From a bacterium SCSIO 12696 (GTDB taxonomy: Bacteria; Pseudomonadota; Gammaproteobacteria; Pseudomonadales; Porticoccaceae): a stretch of DNA of 64,000 nt. A model generated the notes under the pieces. That model did not search any database. It was not told where the DNA came from and was given only the letters and a program-made list of their open reading frames with translations. Positions 11,102 through 19,379 of the stretch are shown here, in pieces. The DNA is taken from the NCBI GenBank assembly GCA_024397955.1, contig CP073744.1, forward strand, positions 2,577,501 through 2,641,500. Reading direction: 5' to 3'. Numbering within the stretch: position 1 is the first letter of the stretch; the number at the start of each line of letters is the position of its first letter. Made by a program: the position numbers and the translations under genes.

Positions 11102-11893
11102 TTACTCAAAACAGTGTTGTGGGCCTGGAAAACTGCCGTCCTCCACGGCCGTTTTGTAAGCACTAATAGCCGTTTCAATAGAGTTAGCGCCCGTCAAAAA
11201 GTTTTGGGAGAACTTGGGCAGGCGGGCAGAAATACCCAGCATGTCATGCAACACCAGTACCTGCGCATCGGTGTCCGGTCCGGCGCCAATGCCTATCACA
11301 GGTATATCCAGATTGTCTGAAAGTGCCTTGCCCAGTTCACTGGGAATGCACTCCACCACCAGCAAATCGGCTCCGGCATCCTGTAAAATTTGCGCGTCCG
11401 CCAGAATTTGTTCGGCGCCGTCCTGGTCGCGGCCCTGCACCTTATAGCCGCTGAGCTTGTTGACCGATTGTGGCGTCAGGCCCAAGTGCGCACAAACCGG
11501 AATGCCGCGCTCGCTGAGCATCAATACCGTTTCCTCCAGCCAGGCACCACCTTCTACTTTGACCATGTGAGCCCCTGCCTGCATCAGCAGGGCGGCATTT
11601 TCCAGCGCCTGTTCTTCGGTGGCGTAGCTCATAAAGGGCATGTCAGCGATCAGCAATGACTTACTGTTGCCATTGGCGACCGCTGCGGTGTGGTAGGCCA
11701 TGTCATCGACAGTAACCGGCACTGTGCTGCCCTGGCCTTGGATGACATTGCCCAGGGAGTCGCCCACCAGCAGTACATCAATTTCTGCAGTTTCCATCAG
11801 GCGAGCAAAAGTGGCGTCGTAGCAGGTCAGAACCGGAAACTTACGGCCTTCGGCTTTGTGCTGTTGCAGGCTTTGAATGGTAACTTTTTTCAT
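11102..11893 (-). CDS. panB: 3-methyl-2-oxobutanoate hydroxymethyltransferase
   Basis: Ketopantoate hydroxymethyltransferase, 263 residues. It transfers a hydroxymethyl group from 5,10-methylene-THF to 2-oxoisovalerate, the first step of pantothenate synthesis. Typical segments are the N-terminal [55 protein letters not shown] and [15 protein letters not shown]. It is the last gene of pcnB-folK-dnk-panB. The panC gene that usually follows in pseudomonads is absent, and the neighbouring genes are convergent and unrelated. Confidence 0.96.
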   Translation of the reverse strand: MKKVTIQSLQQHKAEGRKFPVLTCYDATFARLMETAEIDVLLVGDSLGNVIQGQGSTVPVTVDDMAYHTAAVANGNSKSLLIADMPFMSYATEEQALENAALLMQAGAHMVKVEGGAWLEETVLMLSERGIPVCAHLGLTPQSVNKLSGYKVQGRDQDGAEQILADAQILQDAGADLLVVECIPSELGKALSDNLDIPVIGIGAGPDTDAQVLVLHDMLGISARLPKFSQNFLTGANSIETAISAYKTAVEDGSFPGPQHCFE

Positions 11894-11923
11894 GGATTGC
11901 GCTCGCGTGTGCCCGGCCGGGTA

Positions 11924-12643
11924 TTACAGACTGGCCTGGGGGTTGAAATAGTGACGTCCGGATTTGATCCGGCTCAGGTGCTGAATCAAATTGTCAAAAT
12001 CTTCCTGGCTGTCCACCGGGTTGATATCCGCCGCATTTACAATCAACAAGGGGGAATAATCGTAATAGTAAAAAAACTGGGTGTATGCGTCGTTCAACTT
12101 GGCCAGGTAAGCAGGGTCTATTTGCTGCTCGGACTCCACCCCTCGGCGTTCAATGCGTTCCAGTAATACATCGGTGGGGGCTTGCAGGTAGACCACCAAA
12201 TCCGGCTTGGGGGCATCGATAGTTAGCTGTTGAAACACCTGCTGATAGATACGCAGCTCGTCATCATCCAGAGTGACCTGTGCAAACAGAGGGTCTTTTT
12301 CGATCACAAAGTCTGCCACCCACATGTGCTGGAACATATCCCCTTGGCGCAACTCTTCCAACTGTTTGGCGCGCTGAAACAGGAAGTGCAGCTGGGTGGG
12401 TAGGGCGGCTCCTCGGGGGTCTTGGTAAAACCGTTCCAGAAATGGATTGAGTTCCGGCTGCTCCAACAGGGTTTGGTATTCAAATTGCCCCGCCAGACGT
12501 TTCGCCAAAGAGGTTTTGCCAACACCAATGGGCCCTTCTACCGCAATATAAGAGGGCAGGGTGATAGGGCATTCCTGGGCTTCGGCCACTGCCAGTTCGG
12601 TAAAGGGCTCTCTTTGCGGTGTGGCAATCTGTTGCTGATTCAT
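11924..12643 (-). CDS. Deoxynucleoside kinase
   Basis: About 239 residues from the ATG at 12643, which overlaps the folK stop by four bases (ATGA), a translational coupling that decides the start. It belongs to the deoxyadenosine/deoxycytidine/deoxyguanosine kinase family. The P-loop GPIGVGKTS is at residues 37-45, the substrate motif near FLERFYQDP, and the DRS-like region is replaced by FVIEKDPLFA. The lid arginines lie in LERIERRGVESE. It salvages deoxynucleosides. Substrate specificity cannot be read from the sequence. The folK-dnk-panB order is common in Gammaproteobacteria. Confidence 0.85.
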   Translation of the reverse strand: MNQQQIATPQREPFTELAVAEAQECPITLPSYIAVEGPIGVGKTSLAKRLAGQFEYQTLLEQPELNPFLERFYQDPRGAALPTQLHFLFQRAKQLEELRQGDMFQHMWVADFVIEKDPLFAQVTLDDDELRIYQQVFQQLTIDAPKPDLVVYLQAPTDVLLERIERRGVESEQQIDPAYLAKLNDAYTQFFYYYDYSPLLIVNAADINPVDSQEDFDNLIQHLSRIKSGRHYFNPQASL

Positions 12644-13116
12644 AGCCGCACAATACCTTCGCTCTGGCAATTTGCCAACACCTGGGTCAGGGGGTGTCCG
12701 TTGGGCAGAATAAGTTCGGCAGCGATATCCGCCAGGGGTTGAACAACAAAGTTACGTTCGGTCATACGCGGGTGGGGCAACTGCAACTCCGGGGTATCCA
12801 GGGTGAGCTGGCCATACAGCAGGATATCCAGGTCGAGAGTGCGCGGGCCCCAGCGCTCATCGCGTACACGGCCTTGCTGGTGCTCAATGGCTTGCAGCTG
12901 GCGCAGCAAAGTCAGGGGCTTCAGTTGGGTACTGATGGCACACACCCCGTTGATGTAATCCGGTTGTTCGCCGGGTCCAACCGCTGTACTGCGGTACCAG
13001 GGTGAGCACTTTAGCAATTGGCTGTCAGGCAGTGCGGTGATGGCGGTGAGGCCTCGCTCAACCTGTTGCAGTGGATCTGCCAGGTTACTGCCCAAGGCAA
13101 TGTAAGCTGTGGTCAA
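12640..13116 (-). CDS. folK: HPPK (6-hydroxymethyl-7,8-dihydropterin pyrophosphokinase)
   Basis: 158 residues. It transfers pyrophosphate from ATP to hydroxymethyl-dihydropterin in folate synthesis. The N-terminal AYIALGSNLADP and the signature RWGPRTLDLDILLYG are diagnostic, and the paired Asp residues of LDLDI bind Mg2+. Its ATG overlaps the pcnB stop by four bases, and its stop overlaps the next gene by four, so the three genes are translated together. Confidence 0.95.
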   Translation of the reverse strand: MTTAYIALGSNLADPLQQVERGLTAITALPDSQLLKCSPWYRSTAVGPGEQPDYINGVCAISTQLKPLTLLRQLQAIEHQQGRVRDERWGPRTLDLDILLYGQLTLDTPELQLPHPRMTERNFVVQPLADIAAELILPNGHPLTQVLANCQSEGIVRL

Positions 13117-14456
13117 GCCGGGTTACCAGATTTACGCCTTGGGCCGCGCTTTCTACGCCGCCGCCCCGGTTTTTTGCCGCTGTGCAGCTTGGTGCACATG
13201 TCTTGGCGCTTGGTCTCGTCGGCTTCTTGGTAAATAGTCCACCATTGCCCCAACCCTTCAAGATCTTCACCGGCTTGTTCTCGCAAAAGAACGAAATCGT
13301 AACCGGCTCGAAACCGCGGGTGCCCCATTACGCGCTCGGCTTGCTTGCCGGCCCTGCGGGGCAGGCGTTGTTGCAGACTCCAGATATCTCGCATCGGGTT
13401 GGTAAAGCGTCTTGGAATTGCGATGCGCGGCAGCTGTTGTTCAATAGCCAGGTTGGCGCCGTGCTGCCAGGCATAGGCTGGGGACTCACCGCCAGACAAG
13501 AATTGTTGGCTGTGTTTTACCACCACTGGCCACAGCAGGGCGGCGTACATAAACGCTGGGGTGACTCGCTTGCCACTACGAATGCGCTGGTCGGTGTTAA
13601 TCAAGGCTTGCTCGATAAATTCCAGCTGTTGTGGATCTTCGATCAATAGCGCTTCAGTATTAGGGAACAGCTGTTGGAACAGCTGTTGTTCGCGCATCAG
13701 GTGAAAGGTGGCCAGGCCGTTCCCAGACATCAGTAACTTGATGACCTCGTCAAACAGGCGCGCCGGGGGAATGTCTTTGAGCAGTTTGGCCAGCTTGTGT
13801 ATCGGCGCTAATGTTTTGGGCTCAATATCAAATCCCAGCTTGGCGGCAAAGCGCACCGCTCGCAGCATGCGCACCGGGTCTTCCCGGTAGCGCTGCTCCG
13901 GGTCGCCAATCATGCGCAAGGTGCGCTGCTTTAAGTCCGCCAGGCCATTGGCGTAATCGTAAATGCTGTTGTCTTGGGGCTGGTAGTAAAAGCCGTTTAT
14001 GGTGAAGTCTCGCCGGGCTGCGTCCTGGCTGATATCACCAAATACGTTGTCCCTGAGTAGCATGCCCTGTTTAGATTGCTGGGCCTGCTTGTCGTTGCCT
14101 TGGTGGTGGGCCCGAAAGGTGGTGACCTCGATAACTTCCCGACCCATGCGCACATGCACTATCTGGAAGCGGCGACCGACAATGCGCGAGCGCCGAAACA
14201 GGTCTTTTACTTGTTCAGGGGTAGCGTCGGTAGCGACATCAAAATCTTTTGGTTTGGTTTTTAGTAGCAGATCGCGAATGCAACCGCCCACCACGTAAGC
14301 TTGATAACCGGCATCATTGAGCGCAGCGACCACATCCTGGGCTGCCTTGCTGATATCTCGAGGTGAGATGGGATGCTGCTTGGAGGAAAGTACGTAGGGT
14401 GCGTTGCGAGGGTTTTTGCCCGCAGGGGCCAGTCTGTTTTTGAGCCAGTTAAGCAT
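13113..14456 (-). CDS. pcnB: Poly(A) polymerase I
   Basis: Class II nucleotidyltransferase, about 447 residues from the ATG at 14456 (a GTG at 14489 would add 11). It adds 3' poly(A) tails that mark RNAs for decay. The core GGCIRDLLL and KPKDFDVATDATPEQV contains the metal-binding Asp pair. RRDFTING and RMIGDPEQRYREDPVRMLRA are the following conserved blocks. The C-terminus is strongly basic (KKPGRRRRKRGPRRK), as in bacterial PcnB, and binds RNA. It is the first gene of pcnB-folK-dnk-panB and lies after the cbrB-sRNA locus, the same arrangement as in Pseudomonas. Confidence 0.95.
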   Translation of the reverse strand: MLNWLKNRLAPAGKNPRNAPYVLSSKQHPISPRDISKAAQDVVAALNDAGYQAYVVGGCIRDLLLKTKPKDFDVATDATPEQVKDLFRRSRIVGRRFQIVHVRMGREVIEVTTFRAHHQGNDKQAQQSKQGMLLRDNVFGDISQDAARRDFTINGFYYQPQDNSIYDYANGLADLKQRTLRMIGDPEQRYREDPVRMLRAVRFAAKLGFDIEPKTLAPIHKLAKLLKDIPPARLFDEVIKLLMSGNGLATFHLMREQQLFQQLFPNTEALLIEDPQQLEFIEQALINTDQRIRSGKRVTPAFMYAALLWPVVVKHSQQFLSGGESPAYAWQHGANLAIEQQLPRIAIPRRFTNPMRDIWSLQQRLPRRAGKQAERVMGHPRFRAGYDFVLLREQAGEDLEGLGQWWTIYQEADETKRQDMCTKLHSGKKPGRRRRKRGPRRKSGNPA

Positions 14457-14547
14457 GCCGTGGGCTGATGGTTGCGTAAAGCGAGGCACTGTATCACAAA
14501 AGTGGGCGGCACCCCACGGATGTCTATTCAGAGATTCTTGAAGGTGT

Positions 14548-14577
14548 AAAAAAGGGAGACCCTTTCGGGACTCCCTT
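14548..14577 (-). terminator. Strong terminator of the cbrB-pcnB intergenic RNA
   Basis: On the minus strand AAGGGAGTCCC and GGGTCTCCCTT form an 11-bp stem with a tiny GAAA loop, followed by a T-run. It lies about 265 bases beyond cbrB and about 90 bases before pcnB, so it ends whatever is transcribed from the sigma-54 promoter at 14708-14723. Confidence 0.9.
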
Positions 14578-14697
14578 CGACAAGCGTTTCACCGCTTCAT
14601 AGTAATTGGGGCCTACCCCCTATATGTTCAGCAATCCATCCAATGCAATTATTATTATGTTTATCGTTGTTATTATGTTCGGTACTTCTCAGTTGCG
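14548..14697 (-). ncRNA. Candidate CrcZ-like small RNA (CbrB/sigma-54 controlled)
   Basis: A transcript of about 150 nt is predicted from the sigma-54 promoter to the strong terminator. It has no good reading frame. Near its 5' end an A-rich unpaired stretch holds two AAYAAYAA motifs: AAUAACAA (genome 14667-14674) and AAUAAUAA (14649-14656). That motif is the Hfq/Crc target sequence in pseudomonads. A GGGG/CCCC hairpin and the terminator stem follow. In Pseudomonas the sRNA CrcZ occupies exactly this place, between cbrB and pcnB, and titrates Hfq/Crc to relieve carbon catabolite repression. CrcZ there is roughly 400 nt, so this is a short version. The assignment rests on location, promoter and motifs, not on sequence identity. 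Confidence 0.75.
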
Positions 14698-14707
14698 ATC
14701 AATAAAT

Positions 14708-14723
14708 AGCAGGTATCGTGCCA
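14708..14723 (-). promoter_or_regulatory. Sigma-54 promoter for the small RNA
   Basis: Minus-strand TGGCACGATACCTGCT matches the -24/-12 consensus TGGCACG-N4-TTGCW except for one base. The GG and GC doublets are separated by exactly 10 bases, as required. Transcription should start near 14697. CbrB, encoded just upstream, is itself a sigma-54 activator. Confidence 0.88.
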
Positions 14724-14794
14724 ACTTTTTAAATTCTTTTAAATCAATGACTTAAGTTTTTTTTGGTGGTCTGTGAGTTGAAAATGTGACGAAG

Positions 14795-14844
14795 TTGTTA
14801 CTTTGTGCCACAAATTGTTACCACCTGTCGACAAAAAATTGTTA
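14795..14844 (-). promoter_or_regulatory. Putative CbrB enhancer sites (three TTGTTA boxes)
   Basis: TTGTTA (TAACAA on the minus strand) occurs at 14795-14800, 14815-14820 and 14839-14844, spaced 20 and 24 bases, about two helical turns apart. Two of the copies extend to TTGTTAC. They lie roughly 75-135 bases upstream of the -24 element, a normal enhancer distance. CbrB sites in Pseudomonas also contain TGTTAC-type half sites. The last box overlaps the cbrB stop codon. Confidence 0.65.
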
Positions 14845-16185
14845 TCGGCGCGGTATTCCTAACTTTTGGCGACGTTCCCAAAGGCACTTGCGGCTGATGC
14901 CGAGCTTCTGAGCCAGCTGGGTTTCACTCATTGAGTCCTGATGCTCCATCACAAAACGGGTGAAGTAGTCCTCCAGTGACATGCTCTGTTCTGAATCCTC
15001 ACAGGCACTGTTGGTCTCCCGACCTGAAGAGTGGTTTTCTCCGCTGGCATCCAGGCCCAATAAGGAGGCCTCAATGGCTTCGCCGCTGTTGCACAGAATC
15101 ACTGCACGTTGCAGGGCGTTTTCCAGCTGCCGCACATTGCCAGGCCATGAGTGGTTTGCAATGGTATCTGCCGCTTCTGGAGACAGTGCCTGGCCAGTTT
15201 TGTGAAACTTGCGAGAAAACTTATCGAGCAGGTAGTGGGCAATTTTCAGAATGTCTCTGTCTCGGTGGCGTAAGGCAGGTACAGACAGGTTGACCACATC
15301 AATACGGTAGTACAAATCTTCCCTGAATTTGCCCTGCTGACACAATTGCTTCAAATTGCGATGAGTGGCTGCCAGCAAGCGTACATCCACTTTGCGTGAA
15401 CTGACTGAGCCGATAGGTCGTACCTCGCCCTCTTGAAGTACGCGCAGCAAGCGGGCCTGTGCTTCTGCCGGCAGTTCACCAATTTCGTCCAGGAATAAGG
15501 TGCCGCCGTGGGCTGCCGCCACCAGGCCAGTACGGGCTTCAGAGGCGCCGGTAAAGGCGCCTTTTTCATAGCCAAACAATTCTGCTTCTATCAGGGTTTC
15601 TGGAATGGCGGCGCAATTTACGCAGATCAGCGGCTGCTGGTTGCGGCTGCTCTGCTGATGAATGGCCTTGGCTACCAGCTCTTTACCAGTGCCGGTCTCG
15701 CCGCAAATCAACACGGTCGCATCAGTGGGAGCTACTTTGCCAATGATGTCGAACAGTTGTTGCATCGGTGCGCTGTCACCCACCATGCCCGTGGTGTCGG
15801 CAATACTGCCATTGTGGTCATTGGCGGCAGGCTTGTTGCGTTTGTTGAGAATGCGCTTAACCGCGGCCACCATGTCGCTGTGATCGTAGGGTTTGGCGAT
15901 GTAATCCACTGCCCCCATACGCATGGTGTCAACTGCTGAACGCAAGCTCGCGTAGCTGGTCATGATCAGAACCGGCACATCTGACGCCATCTCGATCAAC
16001 TCTGTACCTCGTGCTCCCGGCAGGCGCAGGTCGCTGATAATCAGGGAAAAGTCACTGAGTCGGTATTGTTGGATGGCGTCGTCAATGTGGCGTGCGTCGC
16101 TGACCTGATAACCTTCACGGGTCAGCAGCTTGCACAGGGATGTGCGAATGATTTCTTCGTCTTCAACAACCAGAATGGATGACAT
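14842..16185 (-). CDS. cbrB: CbrB, sigma-54-dependent response regulator
   Basis: NtrC-family regulator of 447 residues from ATG 16185 (an earlier in-frame codon at 16248 adds a non-homologous 21-residue leader). Residues 1-120 form the receiver domain with phospho-acceptor D52 ([10 protein letters not shown]). The AAA+ domain has Walker A GETGTGKE (162-169) and the sigma-54 contact loop GAFTGA (209-214). A Fis-type helix-turn-helix ([19 protein letters not shown]) closes the protein. It pairs with CbrA and governs carbon/nitrogen source use in Pseudomonas. The neighbours cbrX-cbrA, pcnB, folK and panB confirm orthology. Confidence 0.93.
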   Translation of the reverse strand: MSSILVVEDEEIIRTSLCKLLTREGYQVSDARHIDDAIQQYRLSDFSLIISDLRLPGARGTELIEMASDVPVLIMTSYASLRSAVDTMRMGAVDYIAKPYDHSDMVAAVKRILNKRNKPAANDHNGSIADTTGMVGDSAPMQQLFDIIGKVAPTDATVLICGETGTGKELVAKAIHQQSSRNQQPLICVNCAAIPETLIEAELFGYEKGAFTGASEARTGLVAAAHGGTLFLDEIGELPAEAQARLLRVLQEGEVRPIGSVSSRKVDVRLLAATHRNLKQLCQQGKFREDLYYRIDVVNLSVPALRHRDRDILKIAHYLLDKFSRKFHKTGQALSPEAADTIANHSWPGNVRQLENALQRAVILCNSGEAIEASLLGLDASGENHSSGRETNSACEDSEQSMSLEDYFTRFVMEHQDSMSETQLAQKLGISRKCLWERRQKLGIPRR

Positions 16186-16269
16186 GAACGCGGACAGATG
16201 AGTATTTAAACGACGCGGTAATGTTACCCGGCAGCTGGAAAATAGCAACTATAGCCTGTGACTGGATCA

Positions 16270-19125
16270 CTATAACTGAGAGCTTTTGCTGAGTGGCAAA
16301 GTGACAGTGGCTCGGGTGCCGCGCCCATTTTCTATTGGGCTGTGCAGGTTTAAGTCGCCCCCGTAGTTGCGCACCATGCTGTACACCAGTGACAGCCCCA
16401 GGCCGGTACCTTCGCCAACGGGCTTGGTGGTGAAAAAGGGCTCTAACACTTTGTCCAGGTGGTCGGTATTAATGCCGGTACCACAGTCAGTGATCTCTAT
16501 TTTTGCGGTTTTTTCCTCGCTATAGGTTTTCACGGTTATCCAATCACCTGAGAGGCTGGCATCGCGAGCGTTGCTCAGCAGGTTGAGAAATATTTGTGCC
16601 AGCTGGTGGGGGTCACCGCGTACTTTCAGGCCGCTGGATACATCCAACTGAACCGCTACTTGAGTGTGTTCTTTATCCAGTGCCAGCAGTTCGACTGCTT
16701 GTTGCAACGGCTCTTCGATAGCAATGTCCAGCATTTGAATATCGCTTTCGTTACCCGAGCGGGAGAAGTCAATTAATGAGCGCACGATGTGGTTAATGCG
16801 CTCCACCTGACTGAGAATAGTTTCGGCGGTGTACTGGTGGTCGCTATCCGCTGCATCGGCTTTCAGCTCCTGGGCGAGGCAGGCAATGCCGGTGACCGGA
16901 TTGCCAATTTCGTGAGCCACTCCGGCGGCCAATCGGCCCACGGAGGCCAGTCGTTCGGTGTGAGCAATTTCCTGGGTCAGTTGAATAACGTCACTGATAT
17001 CTTCCAGCAAAATCACCTGCTCGGCGAATTGCGCATCGCGATTTTGCAGCAGGGTTTTGTGGAGATTAAAGCGCACCTTGCGATTGCCGTCGGCAACTTC
17101 AATGGCAAATTTGTGGGGTGTGTTGCTGTTGGCCGCTCGCTGCAACACATTGCGCCAGGGCTGAGGCAGTGTATCGAGATGTGAGCCAGCCGCCACAGTA
17201 GCTGGTATTCCGGTGATTTTTTCCAGGGCGTTGTTCCACAGTACGATCTCATCGTCTCGGTCCAGGGAACAGGCCCCCAGAGGCAGTTCGCGCAAAATAT
17301 TTTGATGGTGAATGCGCAATTTGTTCAGCTCAGCCGCTAACCCGTACAGCGGTTGTTGGCGTTCTGCCAGCAGGGATTCGAGAGAGCGCAAATCGCTCAA
17401 CTTAAATTCGCCGCTGTTTACCAACGGCAACACCCGATTGATGATTTTATCGCCCTTGGCCACACCCAACAGGTGATAGAGATTGGCGCATAGCTGGCTG
17501 CGCAGGTCGCGCCACTCGAAGGGGCGCATCTCCTGATGAGTGTTGATATTTAGGCGCTGCAGTTCCCGTTCGGCTGCTGCTGCCCCCAGTTCTTGCTGTA
17601 GGCGTTGGCGCAAACTACTCAGTTGACAGATGTCGGGTTCAATACGCTGGGGAGCAGATACTTTTTCGATCATGCTGGCGCGGGCGTAAAAAGCTTCTTC
17701 AGGGGTGGAACGGGTACGGCGGGTGACCAAAAGGCTGGTAGCGAAGTTGGCCCCCAGAGAGATCAGCAGCCAATTGCCCCAACTAGAAATGCCAAAATGC
17801 CAGCGAACCTGGTCACCCAGTACCCACTGCCAGCTGCCCATAAAGACGGGCAATAGCAATCCGACGAACCAAAGCAGCATGCCAATTACCATGCCGGCAG
17901 CGACGCCGCGACGATTAAAAACCGGCACATAGAGCGCGGACAATAGGCCTGGAGCAATTTGTGCTACACCGATTAACGAGACAATGGTCAAGGTGCTGAT
18001 GCTGTGAGTATTGATCAGGGTGCTGGCGGCCAGGCCCAGAATAACCCACACAGTAATCAACTGGCGGCGACTGCGAATCAGTTGTTTATAAAGGTTGTCC
18101 GTTGGTTTTTGGATGGTTGTGGGCAGCAGATAGTTGTTGGCCATGGTGACCAGGGCTTTGCTGGTTACTGCGGCTACCGTGCTGCAGGCAAACAAGCCAC
18201 CCACCGTAGTTGCTATTTGCAGCAGGGGGGATTGGCTTGCCTTGGCCAAGGCTGGAATCAGTAGTTGAAGGGGTACTTGCAGTCCCGAGGCCAGGCCCGT
18301 CCACAACAGTGGCACCATGGTTAGCGTGGTCAACAACAGCAAAAACGGGAACAGCCATCCGGTCAATTCTCGGCTTTTTATAGAGGGTAACCAGGACTGT
18401 TGGTGGTAAAGATGGGGCAGAGTCAGGCTGGCAATGAAAAACAAGCTAATCAGCCCATAGCTGTTTCCAGAGCGGTGAATGCTTTGCGATAGGCCTTCGG
18501 CGGTTGCCCACGCCTGCATTTCTTGCAGGCCACCAAAATAGTGCCAGGTTGCCCACATCGTGGTTGCCAAAAGGGCGGTCAGGGTAATGACTGCCCCGAA
18601 GGCCAGTGTTGTCATTAGGCGATCGCTGTGGGCGTTGCGCTGGCCAAAGAAAAGCAGCACTCCCAGCAACAGAACAGTAAAAGCCAACTTACCCTGGCTG
18701 GCAGATAACTGTTGGTTGGATGCGATCTCCAGCGAATTGCCCGCCAGTTGCAGCTGCCCTGCTAACAGCGGTAAACAGCTTAAAGCCAATACCCAGGTCA
18801 CCAGTGAGCCAATTGACCTGCCTCGGTATCGGTAACTGAACAGATCCGCCAGTGTTGGCAAGCGCCGAGTTTGTGCCGCCCAGTGTATGGGGCGCATCAC
18901 CAGAGGGCCAAGTAAAAACACCAGCGTGTAGGCCATAAGCCCAAACAGAGCTTCCAATCCGTAGCGGCCAGTGAATTCAGGCAGACCAAAATAACTCAAC
19001 GCCCCAAGGCTACCCAACGTTACCAGCGCTTGGGTGGAGCTGCCCAGCGGTCGTCGATGCCCCACCGCCGCCACGCTGAACAACAGCGTGGCAAAAAACA
19101 GCAAACTCAAAATAGCGATTAACAC
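16270..19125 (-). CDS. cbrA: CbrA, transporter-like sensor histidine kinase
   Basis: 951 residues from the GTG at 19125, which shares one base with the cbrX stop (TAGTG); this coupling decides the start. The N-terminal half is a sodium/solute symporter (SLC5-like) domain with about 12-13 membrane helices. A linker with a PAS-like segment (LGACSLDRDDEIVLWNNALEK) follows. The kinase part has the H-box histidine at about 738 (GVAHEIGNPVTG), N-box NLLSNARDAS, G1 DCGTGIN and G2 GTGLGLS. CbrA in Pseudomonas senses nutrient state, possibly linked to histidine transport, and phosphorylates CbrB. The 84-base gap to cbrB suggests one operon. Confidence 0.93.
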   Translation of the reverse strand: MLIAILSLLFFATLLFSVAAVGHRRPLGSSTQALVTLGSLGALSYFGLPEFTGRYGLEALFGLMAYTLVFLLGPLVMRPIHWAAQTRRLPTLADLFSYRYRGRSIGSLVTWVLALSCLPLLAGQLQLAGNSLEIASNQQLSASQGKLAFTVLLLGVLLFFGQRNAHSDRLMTTLAFGAVITLTALLATTMWATWHYFGGLQEMQAWATAEGLSQSIHRSGNSYGLISLFFIASLTLPHLYHQQSWLPSIKSRELTGWLFPFLLLLTTLTMVPLLWTGLASGLQVPLQLLIPALAKASQSPLLQIATTVGGLFACSTVAAVTSKALVTMANNYLLPTTIQKPTDNLYKQLIRSRRQLITVWVILGLAASTLINTHSISTLTIVSLIGVAQIAPGLLSALYVPVFNRRGVAAGMVIGMLLWFVGLLLPVFMGSWQWVLGDQVRWHFGISSWGNWLLISLGANFATSLLVTRRTRSTPEEAFYARASMIEKVSAPQRIEPDICQLSSLRQRLQQELGAAAAERELQRLNINTHQEMRPFEWRDLRSQLCANLYHLLGVAKGDKIINRVLPLVNSGEFKLSDLRSLESLLAERQQPLYGLAAELNKLRIHHQNILRELPLGACSLDRDDEIVLWNNALEKITGIPATVAAGSHLDTLPQPWRNVLQRAANSNTPHKFAIEVADGNRKVRFNLHKTLLQNRDAQFAEQVILLEDISDVIQLTQEIAHTERLASVGRLAAGVAHEIGNPVTGIACLAQELKADAADSDHQYTAETILSQVERINHIVRSLIDFSRSGNESDIQMLDIAIEEPLQQAVELLALDKEHTQVAVQLDVSSGLKVRGDPHQLAQIFLNLLSNARDASLSGDWITVKTYSEEKTAKIEITDCGTGINTDHLDKVLEPFFTTKPVGEGTGLGLSLVYSMVRNYGGDLNLHSPIENGRGTRATVTLPLSKSSQL

Positions 19126-19304
19126 TATATCTGGCCTTTTCGGCGCCGCCGGTGGTATACCAGGGCCGATGAAATAATCAGTACCAGCCAGGCGACATAG
19201 GGTCGCAGCCAACTGCCTTCGGGGTTGGTGAACCACTGGAAAGCCAGCGGTGAAATCACGCAGGCCAGTAAGATCAGCAGGGCAACAAAACGGTAATTAA
19301 GCAT
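19125..19304 (-). CDS. cbrX: CbrX, small membrane protein coupled to CbrA
   Basis: A 59-residue protein (MLNYRFVALLILLACVIS..., ending RRRRKGQI) with two hydrophobic helices and a basic C-terminus. Its TAG stop overlaps the cbrA GTG start by one base. In Pseudomonas a small cbrX gene likewise precedes cbrA and is needed for its translation. Here size, membrane topology and overlap match. No biochemical role is known; it may act mainly as a translational coupler. Confidence 0.85.
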   Translation of the reverse strand: MLNYRFVALLILLACVISPLAFQWFTNPEGSWLRPYVAWLVLIISSALVYHRRRRKGQI

Positions 19305-19379
19305 GGCGGGATGGTAACAGAGGGTGCACCTTGAGCACAGGGCACGTCCCTCTGGTAAACTGCGCGGCTTTTAAACCCC

